DNA from: JAJFFW01 sp038534195 | Lineage (GTDB): Bacteria > Pseudomonadota > Alphaproteobacteria > Caulobacterales > Parvularculaceae | Direction: 5' to 3' | DNA: 45,400 bases | Assembly: GCA_038534195.1 (NCBI GenBank) | Contig: JBCAXE010000029.1 | Coordinates: forward strand, 1-45,400 | Part shown: positions 18,510 to 27,425 of the stretch, in pieces | Numbering within the stretch: position 1 is the first letter of the stretch | Layout: every line of letters begins with the position of its first letter | Program-made: the position numbers and the translations under genes | Notes under the pieces: generated by a model | Told to the model about the DNA's origin: nothing | The model's database searches: none | What the model saw: only the letters and a program-made list of their open reading frames with translations

Positions 18510-19311
18510 GCGGCGCAAAAATTGCGGCGACGTCGACGCCTGCGCCCGTCAGCATGAAGGTGAGCCCGCCGGCGACCACGAGCGCCGGGCCGAAGGGAAC
18601 CTCCGTATCGCGATCAACGGACTTGCCGAGCACGACGGCGAAAACGACGCCGCCGAGAGCGAGGAGCGCTGCGAGAAACACGGTGACGGGCAACAGCATC
18701 CATCCGCCCCAGGCGCCGAGCGCAGCGAGCAGCTTCGCGTCCCCCTGACCGAGACCATCGACACCCCGCAGGCGCTTGAAGATCATACCGATCAGACGGA
18801 ACGACAGATAACCGACCGCCGCGCCGATCAATGCGTCCTGAAGCAGTGCGAACCGGTCGCCGATATTGGCGATGATACCGATAAGGATGAGCGGCAACGT
18901 GATCGCGTCCGGGAGATAGCCGGTTTCCGCGTCAATGGCGGCAAGCGCGATGAGGGCCCACAGAAAAACCGCCGCAAGAAGAGCCGAGAGACTGGGCCCC
19001 CACAGCGCCACGGCCGCCACCGCCGCGCCTGCGCCCGCCAGCTCAATGATGGGATAACGCACCGAGATCGGCGCCTTACAGTAGCGGCATTTGCCGCCGC
19101 GAAAGACAAAACTCGCCAGCGGAATGAGATCGCTCAGGCCGAGCGTCTGGCGGCAATGCGGGCAGTAGGAGCGGGGAAACGCTAGTCCGCCGAACCGGTG
19201 TTGATCCCTGGCGATCAACCCCCACATGACAGGTCCGCGGTGAACGACAACATTGAGAAAACTGCCAATGATCAGTCCGAACGCCGCCGCAAATATAAAT
19301 ATCCACTCCAT
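18496..19311 (-). CDS. gspO: Prepilin peptidase / N-methyltransferase of the type II secretion system
   Basis: Inner-membrane aspartic peptidase (A24 family) that cleaves and N-methylates the pseudopilins GspG-K encoded divergently next door. The 271 residues start EWIFIFAAAFGLIIGSFLNVVVHR. They carry two zinc CxxC pairs (CPHC and CRYC) in the cytoplasmic methyltransferase loop and have the two catalytic aspartates in AAIDAETGYLPD and GLGQGDAKLLAALGA (GxGD). Six to eight membrane helices are visible. The divergent position to gspC suggests coordinated control from the shared 362-bp intergenic region. Confidence 0.95.
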   Translation of the reverse strand: MEWIFIFAAAFGLIIGSFLNVVVHRGPVMWGLIARDQHRFGGLAFPRSYCPHCRQTLGLSDLIPLASFVFRGGKCRYCKAPISVRYPIIELAGAGAAVAAVALWGPSLSALLAAVFLWALIALAAIDAETGYLPDAITLPLILIGIIANIGDRFALLQDALIGAAVGYLSFRLIGMIFKRLRGVDGLGQGDAKLLAALGAWGGWMLLPVTVFLAALLALGGVVFAVVLGKSVDRDTEVPFGPALVVAGGLTFMLTGAGVDVAAIFAPPIDL

Positions 19312-19673
19312 TTATTTCGACCAATTGTCCAAGATTGATGTTCCGTTGCCTTGGCGAGACGGACATTGTTGCGGCTTATGCGCACCCTCAGGCAAAGACC
19401 ACAGGGCGTATTCGCGCGATTGGGGCGGGATAGAGCGCAAGCGCCCCTGGCGCGGGATCAAAACCCCAAATTTCGGTCGTTTTCTGCGGGCTGACACCTG
19501 TTCATAGGTGACTCTTCGTTCTAACAAAAGGTTAGGTTTTGTGCTCTCTTTAGCAATGATACACCGGAGCGTCTTGCGGGATGTAAGGGTTAACCCTTGC
19601 AACACGATTTGGTAGGATTGCGTAGGTAAATTAAGCAGTTAAATGCTGGTCGGCGCAAGGAACAGAGGTAATT
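19312..19673. promoter_or_regulatory. Intergenic region between gspO and gspC with a 14-bp perfect palindrome
   Basis: This 362-bp gap must contain the promoters of gspO (minus) and of the gspC-N operon (plus). The clearest element is the perfect palindrome AAGGGTTAACCCTT at 19585-19598, 76 bp before the gspC start, a plausible operator for a dimeric regulator. A TTAA-N4-TTAA pair at 19631-19642 has the wrong spacing for a CtrA box. No convincing -35/-10 pair was picked out and no further gene is seen. Confidence 0.35.
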
Positions 19674-20594
19674 TTGGCGGCGGTTGAGGATAATTCGATC
19701 ATGGGCTCCGGTCCTGAGAGCGCGCCGCCGGCGTCCGTTACGGACAAGCCGCCGAAAAGGTTAACGCGAAAACGCAAATCTGGCGACTTTGGCCCTGCGC
19801 CCAAAATCCTCGAATATTTACTGCTGGCGCTCGTTGCGCTTGCGTCGGCGAGGCTCTTTTGGCTGATCTTCGCGCCGTTGCCGATCGCGGACACGCCTGC
19901 CCCGGTCATTCGCCCCACAGTGAGCGACAACAACACGGTGGAAGCCAGAAGTCCGTTTACACCGATGGCTGAGACCGTTGAAGCGGCCGCCGTCGCCGCT
20001 GCCGCGCCTGAAGAGGTCCAGGAGACGGCGCTTGATCTCAAGCTGCATGGCGCTTTTTCTGAAGGCGACGACAGCTCCGCGATTATCAGCACGCCGCAAG
20101 GAAAGCAGAAAGCGTTCCGCATTGGTGATGAGATCACAAACGGCGTCACGCTCAAAGAAGTCTTCCTGAACTATGTGATCATCAATTCCAATGGGATCGA
20201 TGAGTCCCTGAAATTGCCTAAAGATGTTGAGATTGAGGCGACGGCGCCGGCGCGTGCGCCGCAACCGGTGCGCGGGTCCGCTTCCACCCCGGCCGCCAGC
20301 GCCCCTTCAGGCGGCGCGTCGCTGCTTGACGTCGCGCAATTCGAGACGATGCTCGACAGCGACGGCGAGCCGGCGGTCGCCATTATCGCGACCGGCGACA
20401 TCTCCAAGCTGGAAGCGCTCGGTTTGCGTGATCGTGATATCGTGCGCGCCATCGACAACAGACGAATTAACGAATTGGGGGATGCGCTGCCGCGTTTGGC
20501 TGGTAAGAGATCAGTTCGCGTTGTGGTCGAGCGAAACGGAACCCCGATCGAAGTCGTCGTTAATTTGAATTCCGGGAAGAATGCAGGGCAATGA
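19674..20594 (+). CDS. gspC: Type II secretion system protein C (inner-membrane, HR and PDZ domains)
   Basis: Links the inner-membrane platform to the secretin and helps recruit substrates. The 306-residue protein has a short basic cytoplasmic N-terminus and one membrane helix (about residues 46-66, EYLLLALVALASARLFWLIF). A proline/alanine-rich linker is followed by the HR domain (about LDLKLHGAFSEGDDSSAIIS to the FRIGDEI segment) and a C-terminal PDZ domain (about residues 220-300, ISKLEALGLRDRDIVRAIDNRRI). The start is TTG 19674 with GAGGT upstream. The in-frame ATG 19701, with GAGGA in front, is an equally possible start. It is first in the gspC-N operon, and its stop overlaps the gspD start (ATGA). 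Confidence 0.92.
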   Translation: MAAVEDNSIMGSGPESAPPASVTDKPPKRLTRKRKSGDFGPAPKILEYLLLALVALASARLFWLIFAPLPIADTPAPVIRPTVSDNNTVEARSPFTPMAETVEAAAVAAAAPEEVQETALDLKLHGAFSEGDDSSAIISTPQGKQKAFRIGDEITNGVTLKEVFLNYVIINSNGIDESLKLPKDVEIEATAPARAPQPVRGSASTPAASAPSGGASLLDVAQFETMLDSDGEPAVAIIATGDISKLEALGLRDRDIVRAIDNRRINELGDALPRLAGKRSVRVVVERNGTPIEVVVNLNSGKNAGQ

Positions 20595-22636
20595 TAAGAA
20601 CAAGATTCTCTAAGACCGTCTTGATGGGCGCTGCGGCTTTTGCGGCGTTCACGGCAAGCGCCTCGGCGCAAACGCGGGAGGACTGCGGCGCGTCGATCAA
20701 TTACGAAGACGCCGACATCCGCGCCGTGATCGACGAGATCGCCATGCGCACCGGCCGCAAGTTTGTGCTTGATCCGCGGGTGCAAGGGAGGGTCACTGTC
20801 AAGTCGGGACCTGACGCCAGTCTTTGCAGGGGCGAAGCGTGGGAGCTTTTCCAGCAGATGCTGCGCGTCAACGGCTTCACCGCAACGCCGATCAACGGCA
20901 GCAGCTATAAGATCGTGCCCGTTCAGGAAGGTCCGCGCGCAGCGGGCCCTGTAGGCGAAGGGCGGCCCGGTGATCTTGTCACTCAAATCGTCCGCCTACG
21001 CCATGTGGACGCGCGTGAAGCGGCTGCTAATCTTGCTCAAATCGTGAACGAGCGCGGCGTTGTGGCGCCCGTGCGCAGCGGCAATGCGCTGATCATTGTG
21101 GACACCGCGGATAATATTGAGCGCCTCACCAAAGTCCTTGCGCAGATCGATCGGGATTTGACTGTCGACAAGACAATTTCACTGAATAACGCTTCGGCTA
21201 CCGAAGTCGCCAATGTGCTGCGCGGTCTCGCCCAGGAACTGAGCGAGGAAGGCGGCCAGGCGCGGCGCATCACGATCGTTCCCGTAGAGGCCAGCAACAG
21301 CGTTCTCATTCGCGCTGAACCGACAATCATTAACAGGCTTTCAAGCGTCGTCTCGGAATTGGATCGCATTGGGGCCACAAAGTCCGGTCTTTCGGTTATC
21401 GCGCTGAACCATTCCGACGCGGAGGAGATGACGAACCTCTTGCGAGAAATCGCCAGCTCGCAGTCACAAGGCGCAAGCAGCGGCGCCGAAGGTGCGGCCC
21501 CGGTGGCGGGCGGGCGTCAACGCGCCACCATCACCTTTCACAAGCCGACTAATTCTGTGATCATCAATGGCGACGCCGACATTCAACGGACCTTACGCAG
21601 CGTTGTGGCGCAGCTCGATGTACGCCGCGCGCAAGTGCTGATCGAAGCGATTATCGTGGAAGTCTCGGATACGGCGGCGCGCCAGATCGGCGTTGAATAT
21701 TTCCTCGCCGGCGACCCGGAAGACACAACGATCCCGTTCACCTCGGTTAATCTTTCCAGTCAGCAGCCGAGCATCCTTTCGAATGCGGGCGCGCAATTGT
21801 TGAACCGCACGCAGACGACGCTCACGACCGACCAAAATGGCAATGTCTTCCAGACCGACGAACAGGTCACAGAGTTCGATGTGGAGAGCCTTGCGATCGC
21901 CGCGATCAGCGGATTGATCGGGACGCCCGGCGTGGGCATCGGCGGCCTTGGCACCTTCGGCAATGGGGACACGACCTTCGGCGGCATTTTAACCGCCATC
22001 AAGGCCGACAGCGACTCCAATATTCTGTCTACGCCGTTTACAACAACGCTCGATAACCAAACCTCTTCGCTGTCTGTCGGTCAGGAGATTCCGATCACCA
22101 CAGGCGAGCAAATCGGCGACGATTTCACCAACGCTTTCCGGACCGTGTCGCGAGAAGAAGTCGGCGTCATTTTGGAAGTAACGCCGCAAATCAATGAGGG
22201 CGGCACGGTGACGCTTGAGTTGACGCAGGAAATTTCCAGCGTCGCCGGCGCGGTCATCGCCGGTTCGGCGGACCTCATCACCAATAAGAGTCGTTTTACG
22301 ACAACCGCCACCGTTGACGACGGCGATATTCTGGTGATTGGCGGCCTTATCGATCAAACCGAACAGATTTCCTCGAACAAGGTTCCGTGGCTTGGTGATA
22401 TCCCGGTTCTCGGTACTGCATTCAAGAGCACAAACCGGTCGCGCACCAACCGCAATCTGATGGTGTTTATTCGTCCGTCCATCTTGCGCACGCAGGAAGA
22501 CTCCTCCGACGTCACCCGGCGCAAATATGATTACATCCGCGCCCGCGAGATGTTGTATCGCGGCGAGCCTCAATCAGATCTCGAGCGGCTGATCGAACAG
22601 GTGACCGGTAAGGACCCGGCGACGAACCTGAATTAA
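20591..22636 (+). CDS. gspD: Type II secretion system secretin
   Basis: Forms the outer-membrane channel through which folded exoproteins leave. The 681-residue preprotein has a signal peptide ending TASASA before QTREDC. The N0 domain (INYEDADIRAVIDEIAMRTG) is followed by N1-N3 repeats (IVRLRHVDAREAAANLAQIV, ISLNNASATEVANVLRGLA, VIALNHSDAEEMTNLLREIA). The secretin domain runs from about VLIEAIIVEVSD to the signature VPWLGDIPVLGTAFKS and NLMVFIRPSILR. No C-terminal S-domain rich in aromatic residues is evident, so dependence on a classical pilotin is uncertain; compare the coupled lipoprotein at the operon end. Start codon and upstream stop overlap. Confidence 0.97.
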   Translation: MIRTRFSKTVLMGAAAFAAFTASASAQTREDCGASINYEDADIRAVIDEIAMRTGRKFVLDPRVQGRVTVKSGPDASLCRGEAWELFQQMLRVNGFTATPINGSSYKIVPVQEGPRAAGPVGEGRPGDLVTQIVRLRHVDAREAAANLAQIVNERGVVAPVRSGNALIIVDTADNIERLTKVLAQIDRDLTVDKTISLNNASATEVANVLRGLAQELSEEGGQARRITIVPVEASNSVLIRAEPTIINRLSSVVSELDRIGATKSGLSVIALNHSDAEEMTNLLREIASSQSQGASSGAEGAAPVAGGRQRATITFHKPTNSVIINGDADIQRTLRSVVAQLDVRRAQVLIEAIIVEVSDTAARQIGVEYFLAGDPEDTTIPFTSVNLSSQQPSILSNAGAQLLNRTQTTLTTDQNGNVFQTDEQVTEFDVESLAIAAISGLIGTPGVGIGGLGTFGNGDTTFGGILTAIKADSDSNILSTPFTTTLDNQTSSLSVGQEIPITTGEQIGDDFTNAFRTVSREEVGVILEVTPQINEGGTVTLELTQEISSVAGAVIAGSADLITNKSRFTTTATVDDGDILVIGGLIDQTEQISSNKVPWLGDIPVLGTAFKSTNRSRTNRNLMVFIRPSILRTQEDSSDVTRRKYDYIRAREMLYRGEPQSDLERLIEQVTGKDPATNLN

Positions 22637-22652
22637 TAGACTTTGGAGCCCC

Positions 22653-24158
22653 ATGAGCGCCGTAGAAGATAGCCCTAATTTCCGCTTCACCTATTCTTTT
22701 GCGAAAGAGTATGGGCTGATCGTGTTGCAGGACGCGTCGTCGCCCGCGACCGTTGGGGCGAGGGGGGAGCCGAAAGGCAAGGCGCTCCTGGAGGCGCGCC
22801 GCGCGCTTGGCGGTCCCATCACCATTGACGCCATGCCGGAGGAAGCCTTCGACCGGCGCTTGTCGGAAATTTATTCCGTTGACGCCATCAGCGCTGACGA
22901 TTTTGATATGGCGGGCGACGATGACGATTTGACATCGCTCGCGGAAGGCCTGCCAAAGACGGCTGACCTTCTCGATAGCGAAGACGATGCGCCGATTATT
23001 CGCCTCATCAACGCGTTGATCGCTGAAGCGGTGAAAACGAAAGCGTCGGATATTCACGTCGAACCGTATGAGAAAAGCCTTTCAATCCGTTTACGGATCG
23101 ACGGCGTATTGCGTGAAGTGCTTTCGTTGCCAGCGCGCATGACGCCGGTTTTGACGTCGCGGGTGAAAGTGATGTCGCGGCTCGACATTGCGGAAAAGCG
23201 CGTGCCGCAGGACGGCCGGATCTCAATTTCGCTCGGCGGTAAGAATGTGGACGTGCGCGTCTCCACCTTGCCGGCGCGGTTTGGCGAACGCATCGTGATG
23301 CGGATCCTCGACAAGGAAGAAGCGCGCCTTGACCTCGACAGTCTCGGCATGCCAGCGGATATGCTGGAGCGCCTGCGCACGGCGCTGAAACGGCCGAACG
23401 GCGTGATCCTGGTTACGGGCCCCACTGGGTCGGGCAAGACGACGACGCTCTATGGCGCCTTAACGCTCCTCAACGATCCAAGCCGCAATATTCTGACGGT
23501 GGAAGACCCCGTGGAATACGCGATCGACGGTGTCGGCCAGACGCAGATCAATCCGAAAGTCGGCATGACATTCGCCACGGGGCTGCGCGCGATCCTTCGC
23601 CAGGACCCGGACATTGTGATGGTCGGTGAGATCCGCGACGGCGAAACTGCGGAAATCGCGATCCAGGCTTCGCTGACGGGACACCTCGTTTTATCAACGG
23701 TTCACACAAACTCGGCCATCGGCGCCATCACACGGCTGCGGGACATGGGCGTGGAGCCGTTTCTTTTGTCATCGACAGTGGCGGCGGTGCTTGCGCAGCG
23801 GCTTGTCCGCCGCTTGTGTCCGTCGTGCAAAGAGCCCCATGCGCCGGACGCCGCCGAGCGTGCGCTCCTTGATATCGATGATAATGACCCGATCCAGATT
23901 TATCGCCCGAAAGGGTGCGGCCGGTGCGGCCAGTCCGGTTACGAAGGCCGCGTCGGCGTTTACGAGATCGCGGTTGTCGACGATAAGCTCCGCCGGTTGA
24001 TCCATGACAATGCGGGCGAGCAGGAAATGTCGGCGCATGCGTTCCGGACCGCGGACTCACTCGCGCAATGCGGGTTCCGGCATGTGAAGAACGGCGTGAC
24101 GTCCGTTGAAGAAGTGTTGCGCGTCATTAGTCAGGATGAGGACGATGCCGGCGTTTGA
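22653..24158 (+). CDS. gspE: Type II secretion system ATPase
   Basis: Cytoplasmic hexameric ATPase that powers pseudopilus growth. In its 501 residues the N1E/N2E region is short and acidic (a DDDD-containing stretch near residue 90). Walker A is GPTGSGKTT near residue 256, followed by the Asp box (LTVEDPVEY), Walker B with DPDIVMVGEIRD, and the His box (GHLVLSTVHTN). A tetracysteine zinc module (CPSC ... CGRCG) follows, as in GspE/PilB. GGAG lies 8 nt before the ATG. The 3' end overlaps the gspF start by 14 nt. Confidence 0.97.
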   Translation: MSAVEDSPNFRFTYSFAKEYGLIVLQDASSPATVGARGEPKGKALLEARRALGGPITIDAMPEEAFDRRLSEIYSVDAISADDFDMAGDDDDLTSLAEGLPKTADLLDSEDDAPIIRLINALIAEAVKTKASDIHVEPYEKSLSIRLRIDGVLREVLSLPARMTPVLTSRVKVMSRLDIAEKRVPQDGRISISLGGKNVDVRVSTLPARFGERIVMRILDKEEARLDLDSLGMPADMLERLRTALKRPNGVILVTGPTGSGKTTTLYGALTLLNDPSRNILTVEDPVEYAIDGVGQTQINPKVGMTFATGLRAILRQDPDIVMVGEIRDGETAEIAIQASLTGHLVLSTVHTNSAIGAITRLRDMGVEPFLLSSTVAAVLAQRLVRRLCPSCKEPHAPDAAERALLDIDDNDPIQIYRPKGCGRCGQSGYEGRVGVYEIAVVDDKLRRLIHDNAGEQEMSAHAFRTADSLAQCGFRHVKNGVTSVEEVLRVISQDEDDAGV

Positions 24159-25359
24159 ATATGAAGCGCTTGACGGAACGGGTCGCTCGCGGCGAGGCGT
24201 CGTGGCGGCTGATACACCGCGCCAGGCGCGCATGGAACTGCGCTCGCGCCATCTGACGCCGGTCGCGATTAAAGCGCCGAAAGAAAAACAGGCCAAAGCG
24301 TTGTTCGGCGGCGGCGCCAAGAAAGTCTCCACCAACCAGCTTGTTATATTCACGCGGCAGCTCGCCGTGTTGATTGGGGCGGCGACCCCGCTTGAAGAGG
24401 CGCTGAATGCGGTCGCCCTCCAGACAGAGCAAGAACACGCGCGCCAAATTATTCTGAGCGTTCGCGAGCGCGTCATCGAAGGATGGCGGTTTGCGGACGC
24501 CATGAAGGAACACCCAAAGTCGTTTCCTGATCTTTATCGCGCCGTGATCGCGGCGGGCGAGACCTCTGGCGATCTCGGCGGCGTTCTCGATCGCCTGGCC
24601 AGCATGCTGGAGAAAAACCGCTCCATGCGGAACGCGGCGCTCGCGGCGTTGATTTATCCGGCCGCGCTGGCTGTTGTTGCAGGCGGCGTCATCACCGCGC
24701 TTCTGACGATGGTGGTCCCGAAGATCATCGAGAACTTCAATACGTTCAACGCTGAGTTACCGCTCATCACTCAAATCGTGGTGACGGTCTCCGATTTTCT
24801 CGGCGATTATGGCCTCGTCCTGTTGGGCCTGATCGTCGTCGCCGCCATCGGCTTTTGGCAAGCCATGAAAATTCCTGCGTTTAAACAGGGCTTTGATCGC
24901 GGCATCCTGCGCGTGCCGCTACTCGGCAAGTTGTTGCGCGGGCTCGACGGCGCGCGGTTTGCGCGAACTCTATCGACGTTGTTTTCCGGCGGCGCGCCGC
25001 TTCTCGATAGTCTCGTCGGCGCCCAGAGAACGGTTTCCAATGATCATATCCGCGCCCGTCTCGATCAGACCGTCACGATGGTGCGCGAAGGGTCCGCGCT
25101 CGCCAGCGCCTTGAAGAGACCGAACGTCCTGCCGCCGATGATGGTCCATATGGTCGCGGCGGGGGAGCGCGCGGGGGAAGTGCCGCAACTGCTCGATAAG
25201 GCGGCGGAACAACTGGAAGAAGAATTCGAGACCGCCTCGACCGTCGCCCTGCGGCTCCTCGAGCCCGGCATCATCATCGCCATGGGCGGCGTCGTGATGG
25301 TCATTGTCTTGTCGATTATGTTACCGATCCTGCGCTTGAACACTTTGGCGTCTGGTTGA
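24145..25359 (+). CDS. gspF: Type II secretion system inner-membrane platform protein F
   Basis: Polytopic platform protein that contacts GspE and GspL. The 404 residues start MPAFEYEALDGTGRSRRGVV, the family N-terminus. Two T2SSF domains follow, each opening with FTRQLAVLIGAATPLEEAL or FARTLSTLFSGGAPLLDSL, with paired membrane helices near residues 170-195 and 220-245 and a last one at the C-terminus. ATG 24145 is preferred over upstream in-frame ATGs because it gives the family start and has GGATGAGGA upstream. The start lies inside gspE and the stop overlaps the region before gspG, consistent with one tightly coupled operon. Confidence 0.96.
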   Translation: MPAFEYEALDGTGRSRRGVVAADTPRQARMELRSRHLTPVAIKAPKEKQAKALFGGGAKKVSTNQLVIFTRQLAVLIGAATPLEEALNAVALQTEQEHARQIILSVRERVIEGWRFADAMKEHPKSFPDLYRAVIAAGETSGDLGGVLDRLASMLEKNRSMRNAALAALIYPAALAVVAGGVITALLTMVVPKIIENFNTFNAELPLITQIVVTVSDFLGDYGLVLLGLIVVAAIGFWQAMKIPAFKQGFDRGILRVPLLGKLLRGLDGARFARTLSTLFSGGAPLLDSLVGAQRTVSNDHIRARLDQTVTMVREGSALASALKRPNVLPPMMVHMVAAGERAGEVPQLLDKAAEQLEEEFETASTVALRLLEPGIIIAMGGVVMVIVLSIMLPILRLNTLASG

Positions 25360-25370
25360 TAGATTTTTGT

Positions 25371-25850
25371 ATGAAGAAAGCGACTGAATCCATGGAAAAA
25401 ACGACACTTTCCAACTCTGCGCAGGCTCAGCGCGGCATTACGCTAATCGAGCTCCTTGTGGCGCTGACGATCCTCGCCTTCATCTCGGCGGTCGTGGTGG
25501 TGAACATTCTTCCCGAGCGCGACAAGGCGGCGGTGCGCAAAGCAGGCATCGATATCAAGGCGATCGAGTCAGCGCTTGATCAATATCGCCTCGACATGCT
25601 CTCCTATCCGACGACGGAACAAGGTCTGCAGGCGCTTGTGCAAGTGCCGCCGACCGTAAACCGTAAGGACCAATACCGGCCGGGCGGGTATCTGCGCTCA
25701 TTGCCGCTAGACCCCTGGGGCAAGCCCTATCAATACCGTTTCCCCGGACAGAACGGCCGCGCGCTTGACGTCTATTCGCTTGGCGCGGACGGAGAGATCG
25801 GCGGTGAAGATTTGAATGCGGATATCGGTAACTGGCAGAGCACGCCTTAA
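25371..25850 (+). CDS. gspG: Major pseudopilin of the type II secretion system
   Basis: Main subunit of the periplasmic pseudopilus. The prepilin peptidase site is QRG|ITLIELLVALTILAF, with Ile instead of the usual Phe at +1 and the required Glu at +5. The mature part has the GspG signatures ALDQYRLDMLSYPTTEQGLQALV, GGYLRSLPLDPWGKPYQYR and SLGADGEIGGEDLNADIGNW. The last segment corresponds to the calcium-binding loop of GspG. ATG 25371 gives 159 residues; ATG 25392 is also possible, and TTG 25356 would overlap the gspF stop. No strong ribosome site, so expression may depend on coupling to gspF. Confidence 0.95.
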   Translation: MKKATESMEKTTLSNSAQAQRGITLIELLVALTILAFISAVVVVNILPERDKAAVRKAGIDIKAIESALDQYRLDMLSYPTTEQGLQALVQVPPTVNRKDQYRPGGYLRSLPLDPWGKPYQYRFPGQNGRALDVYSLGADGEIGGEDLNADIGNWQSTP

Positions 25851-25869
25851 GAACAGCAGGCGGTATTTG

Positions 25870-26400
25870 ATGCGCGGCTTCACGCTCATAGAATTAATGG
25901 TCGTGATGCTGATCATCTCGTTTGCGGCGCTTGTCGTTGTCGTGAACGGACCGCGCAGCCAGGCGGCTGGCAAGAAGGCGGCTGATGATCTCGCTTTATC
26001 GCTGAAACTCGCCGACGATTTTGCGACGCTGTCCAATCAGCCAGTGCGGTTGGTGCTTGAAGAAGACCGATATTATTTCGAACGCTACGCCGGAGCGGAA
26101 TGGTCGCCCGCTGTGCTGGGCGGGTTTCCGCTGGTGACCGTCATTCCGACCAGCGTCACCATCAATTATGCGACCAAAAGCATCGTTGAGGATAACGAAG
26201 AGCGCCTGCTGCGCCGCGCTGTCGACGATGATGATGACGACAAAGATGACGATCGCGATGATGTGGAACGCGAGTTCGCCGTGATCGATCCCACCGGGCT
26301 GCCTGTGGCGGTCCAGATCGACTTTCTCCAGCGTGGACGGCGCTGGTCGGTCACACGCAATGAGGAAGGGGAGGTTTCGATCTATGTGGGCCGGCCGTAA
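25870..26400 (+). CDS. gspH: Minor pseudopilin GspH with an Asp-rich insertion
   Basis: Minor subunit of the pseudopilus (GspH/FimT family), 176 residues. It begins MRG|FTLIELMVVMLIISFAALV, a very short type III signal leader with peptidase site and Glu+5. The middle has KLADDFATLSNQPVRLVLEEDRYYFERY, typical of GspH. The oddity is a run of 11 aspartates in 13 residues (119-131, nt 26224-26262), probably in a surface loop before VIDPTGLPVAVQID. ATG 25870 is used because it places the cleavage site correctly; it lies 19 nt after the gspG stop. Confidence 0.92.
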   Translation: MRGFTLIELMVVMLIISFAALVVVVNGPRSQAAGKKAADDLALSLKLADDFATLSNQPVRLVLEEDRYYFERYAGAEWSPAVLGGFPLVTVIPTSVTINYATKSIVEDNEERLLRRAVDDDDDDKDDDRDDVEREFAVIDPTGLPVAVQIDFLQRGRRWSVTRNEEGEVSIYVGRP

Positions 26401-26779
26401 GAATACGCCCCGCAACGGTCAGCGCGGCGTCACCTTGATCGAGGTGCTGGTGGCGCTCGCCATTCTCGGCTTTGTGGCGGCGGGCGCCCTGACGCTCATC
26501 AGCCAAAACTCGCGCTTCATGATCAGCGTGGAGGACCGTCTTGCGGCCAGCGTGCTTGCGGACAATCTCATGGTGGAAAGGCTCGTCAGCCGTGCGCCCT
26601 ATGAGGAAGGCGAGGAGGAGTTCGACCGTGAATTTGCCGGACGCGCGTGGCGCTGCGACCAGCGGATCAACAATGTTCCAAATTCCGATCTGGTGCGCAT
26701 CGAAATTGACGTACGCGCTATGCCGAGCCGGCAATTGCTGGCGACAGTCACAACCTTGCAAAACCCGAACGATGAATAA
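26384..26779 (+). CDS. gspI: Minor pseudopilin GspI
   Basis: A 131-residue minor pseudopilin that with GspJ and GspK forms the pseudopilus tip. The leader MWAGRKNTPRNGQRG is followed by VTLIEVLVALAILGFVAAGALTL, the prepilin cleavage site and hydrophobic helix. Downstream RLAASVLADNLMVERLV matches the GspI pattern (the xxLAxWVAxNxxxE-like region). The start at 26384 lies inside gspH (17-nt overlap) with GGGGAGG about 10 nt upstream. The stop overlaps the gspJ start by 8 nt. Confidence 0.92.
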   Translation: MWAGRKNTPRNGQRGVTLIEVLVALAILGFVAAGALTLISQNSRFMISVEDRLAASVLADNLMVERLVSRAPYEEGEEEFDREFAGRAWRCDQRINNVPNSDLVRIEIDVRAMPSRQLLATVTTLQNPNDE

Positions 26780-27425
26780 CCCCGTCTCACAGAAGGGCTT
26801 TACGCTCGCCGAGTTGATGATCGCGCTCCTCGTGTTCGCGTTCGTCGCCTCAATCGGCGTCTACACGCTGCGCCTCGGGGCGGAGGCGCGCGAACAGCTT
26901 GAGGAAACGGAAAAGAATGTCCGCGACCTCGAGCTCATGCGCGTCGTCTTGAAGAACGATCTCTTGCAGATGACGCCGCGGCCTGTACGCGACGAATTCG
27001 GTGAGCGCGTCGACCAGTGGTTTTTCGGCGGCGACGCCCATCCGATCAGCCGCACCAATAGCGAGGAAACGCTGCTGATCTCTTTCGTTCGGGGTGGATG
27101 GATCAACCCTGAGGCGAAGGAGCCGCGTTCCAGTCTTCAGTATGTGGAATATATCGCACGCGAAAAACAACTCGTCCGGCGGGTGCGCCCTTTTCTAGAT
27201 GCGGCCCGCAACCAGCCGACGGCAGAGCGCATCTTGCTCGATGACCTCTCCGAGGTCGGCATGGAGTTTTTGCGCGGCGAGCTTCGCGGCCGTCTCGACT
27301 GGGACGACGCCTGGCCCGCGAGCGGATCAACGGCGCCGGTTCCGCAGGCGATTGCGCTTACAATCGCCAATCAGCGATACGGTCAATTGCGCTTTCTCTT
27401 TTTGATTAATGAGGTGAGCGTGTGA
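26772..27425 (+). CDS. gspJ: Minor pseudopilin GspJ
   Basis: A 217-residue minor pseudopilin of the tip complex. The N-terminus MNNPVSQKG|FTLAELMIALLVFAFVASIGVYTL gives the cleavage site, with the +5 glutamate present (FTLAE). The body has RDLELMRVVLKNDLLQMTPRPVRDEFGE, ISFVRGGWINPEAKEPRSSLQYVEY and DLSEVGMEFLRG, the usual GspJ order. It starts within the last codons of gspI and ends in a GTGA overlap with gspK, so translation is coupled on both sides. Confidence 0.93.
   Translation: MNNPVSQKGFTLAELMIALLVFAFVASIGVYTLRLGAEAREQLEETEKNVRDLELMRVVLKNDLLQMTPRPVRDEFGERVDQWFFGGDAHPISRTNSEETLLISFVRGGWINPEAKEPRSSLQYVEYIAREKQLVRRVRPFLDAARNQPTAERILLDDLSEVGMEFLRGELRGRLDWDDAWPASGSTAPVPQAIALTIANQRYGQLRFLFLINEVSV

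Noticed and set aside
19631..19642. TTAA-N4-TTAA before gspC as a CtrA site
   Set aside because: The CtrA consensus needs seven bases between the TTAA halves; four is wrong.
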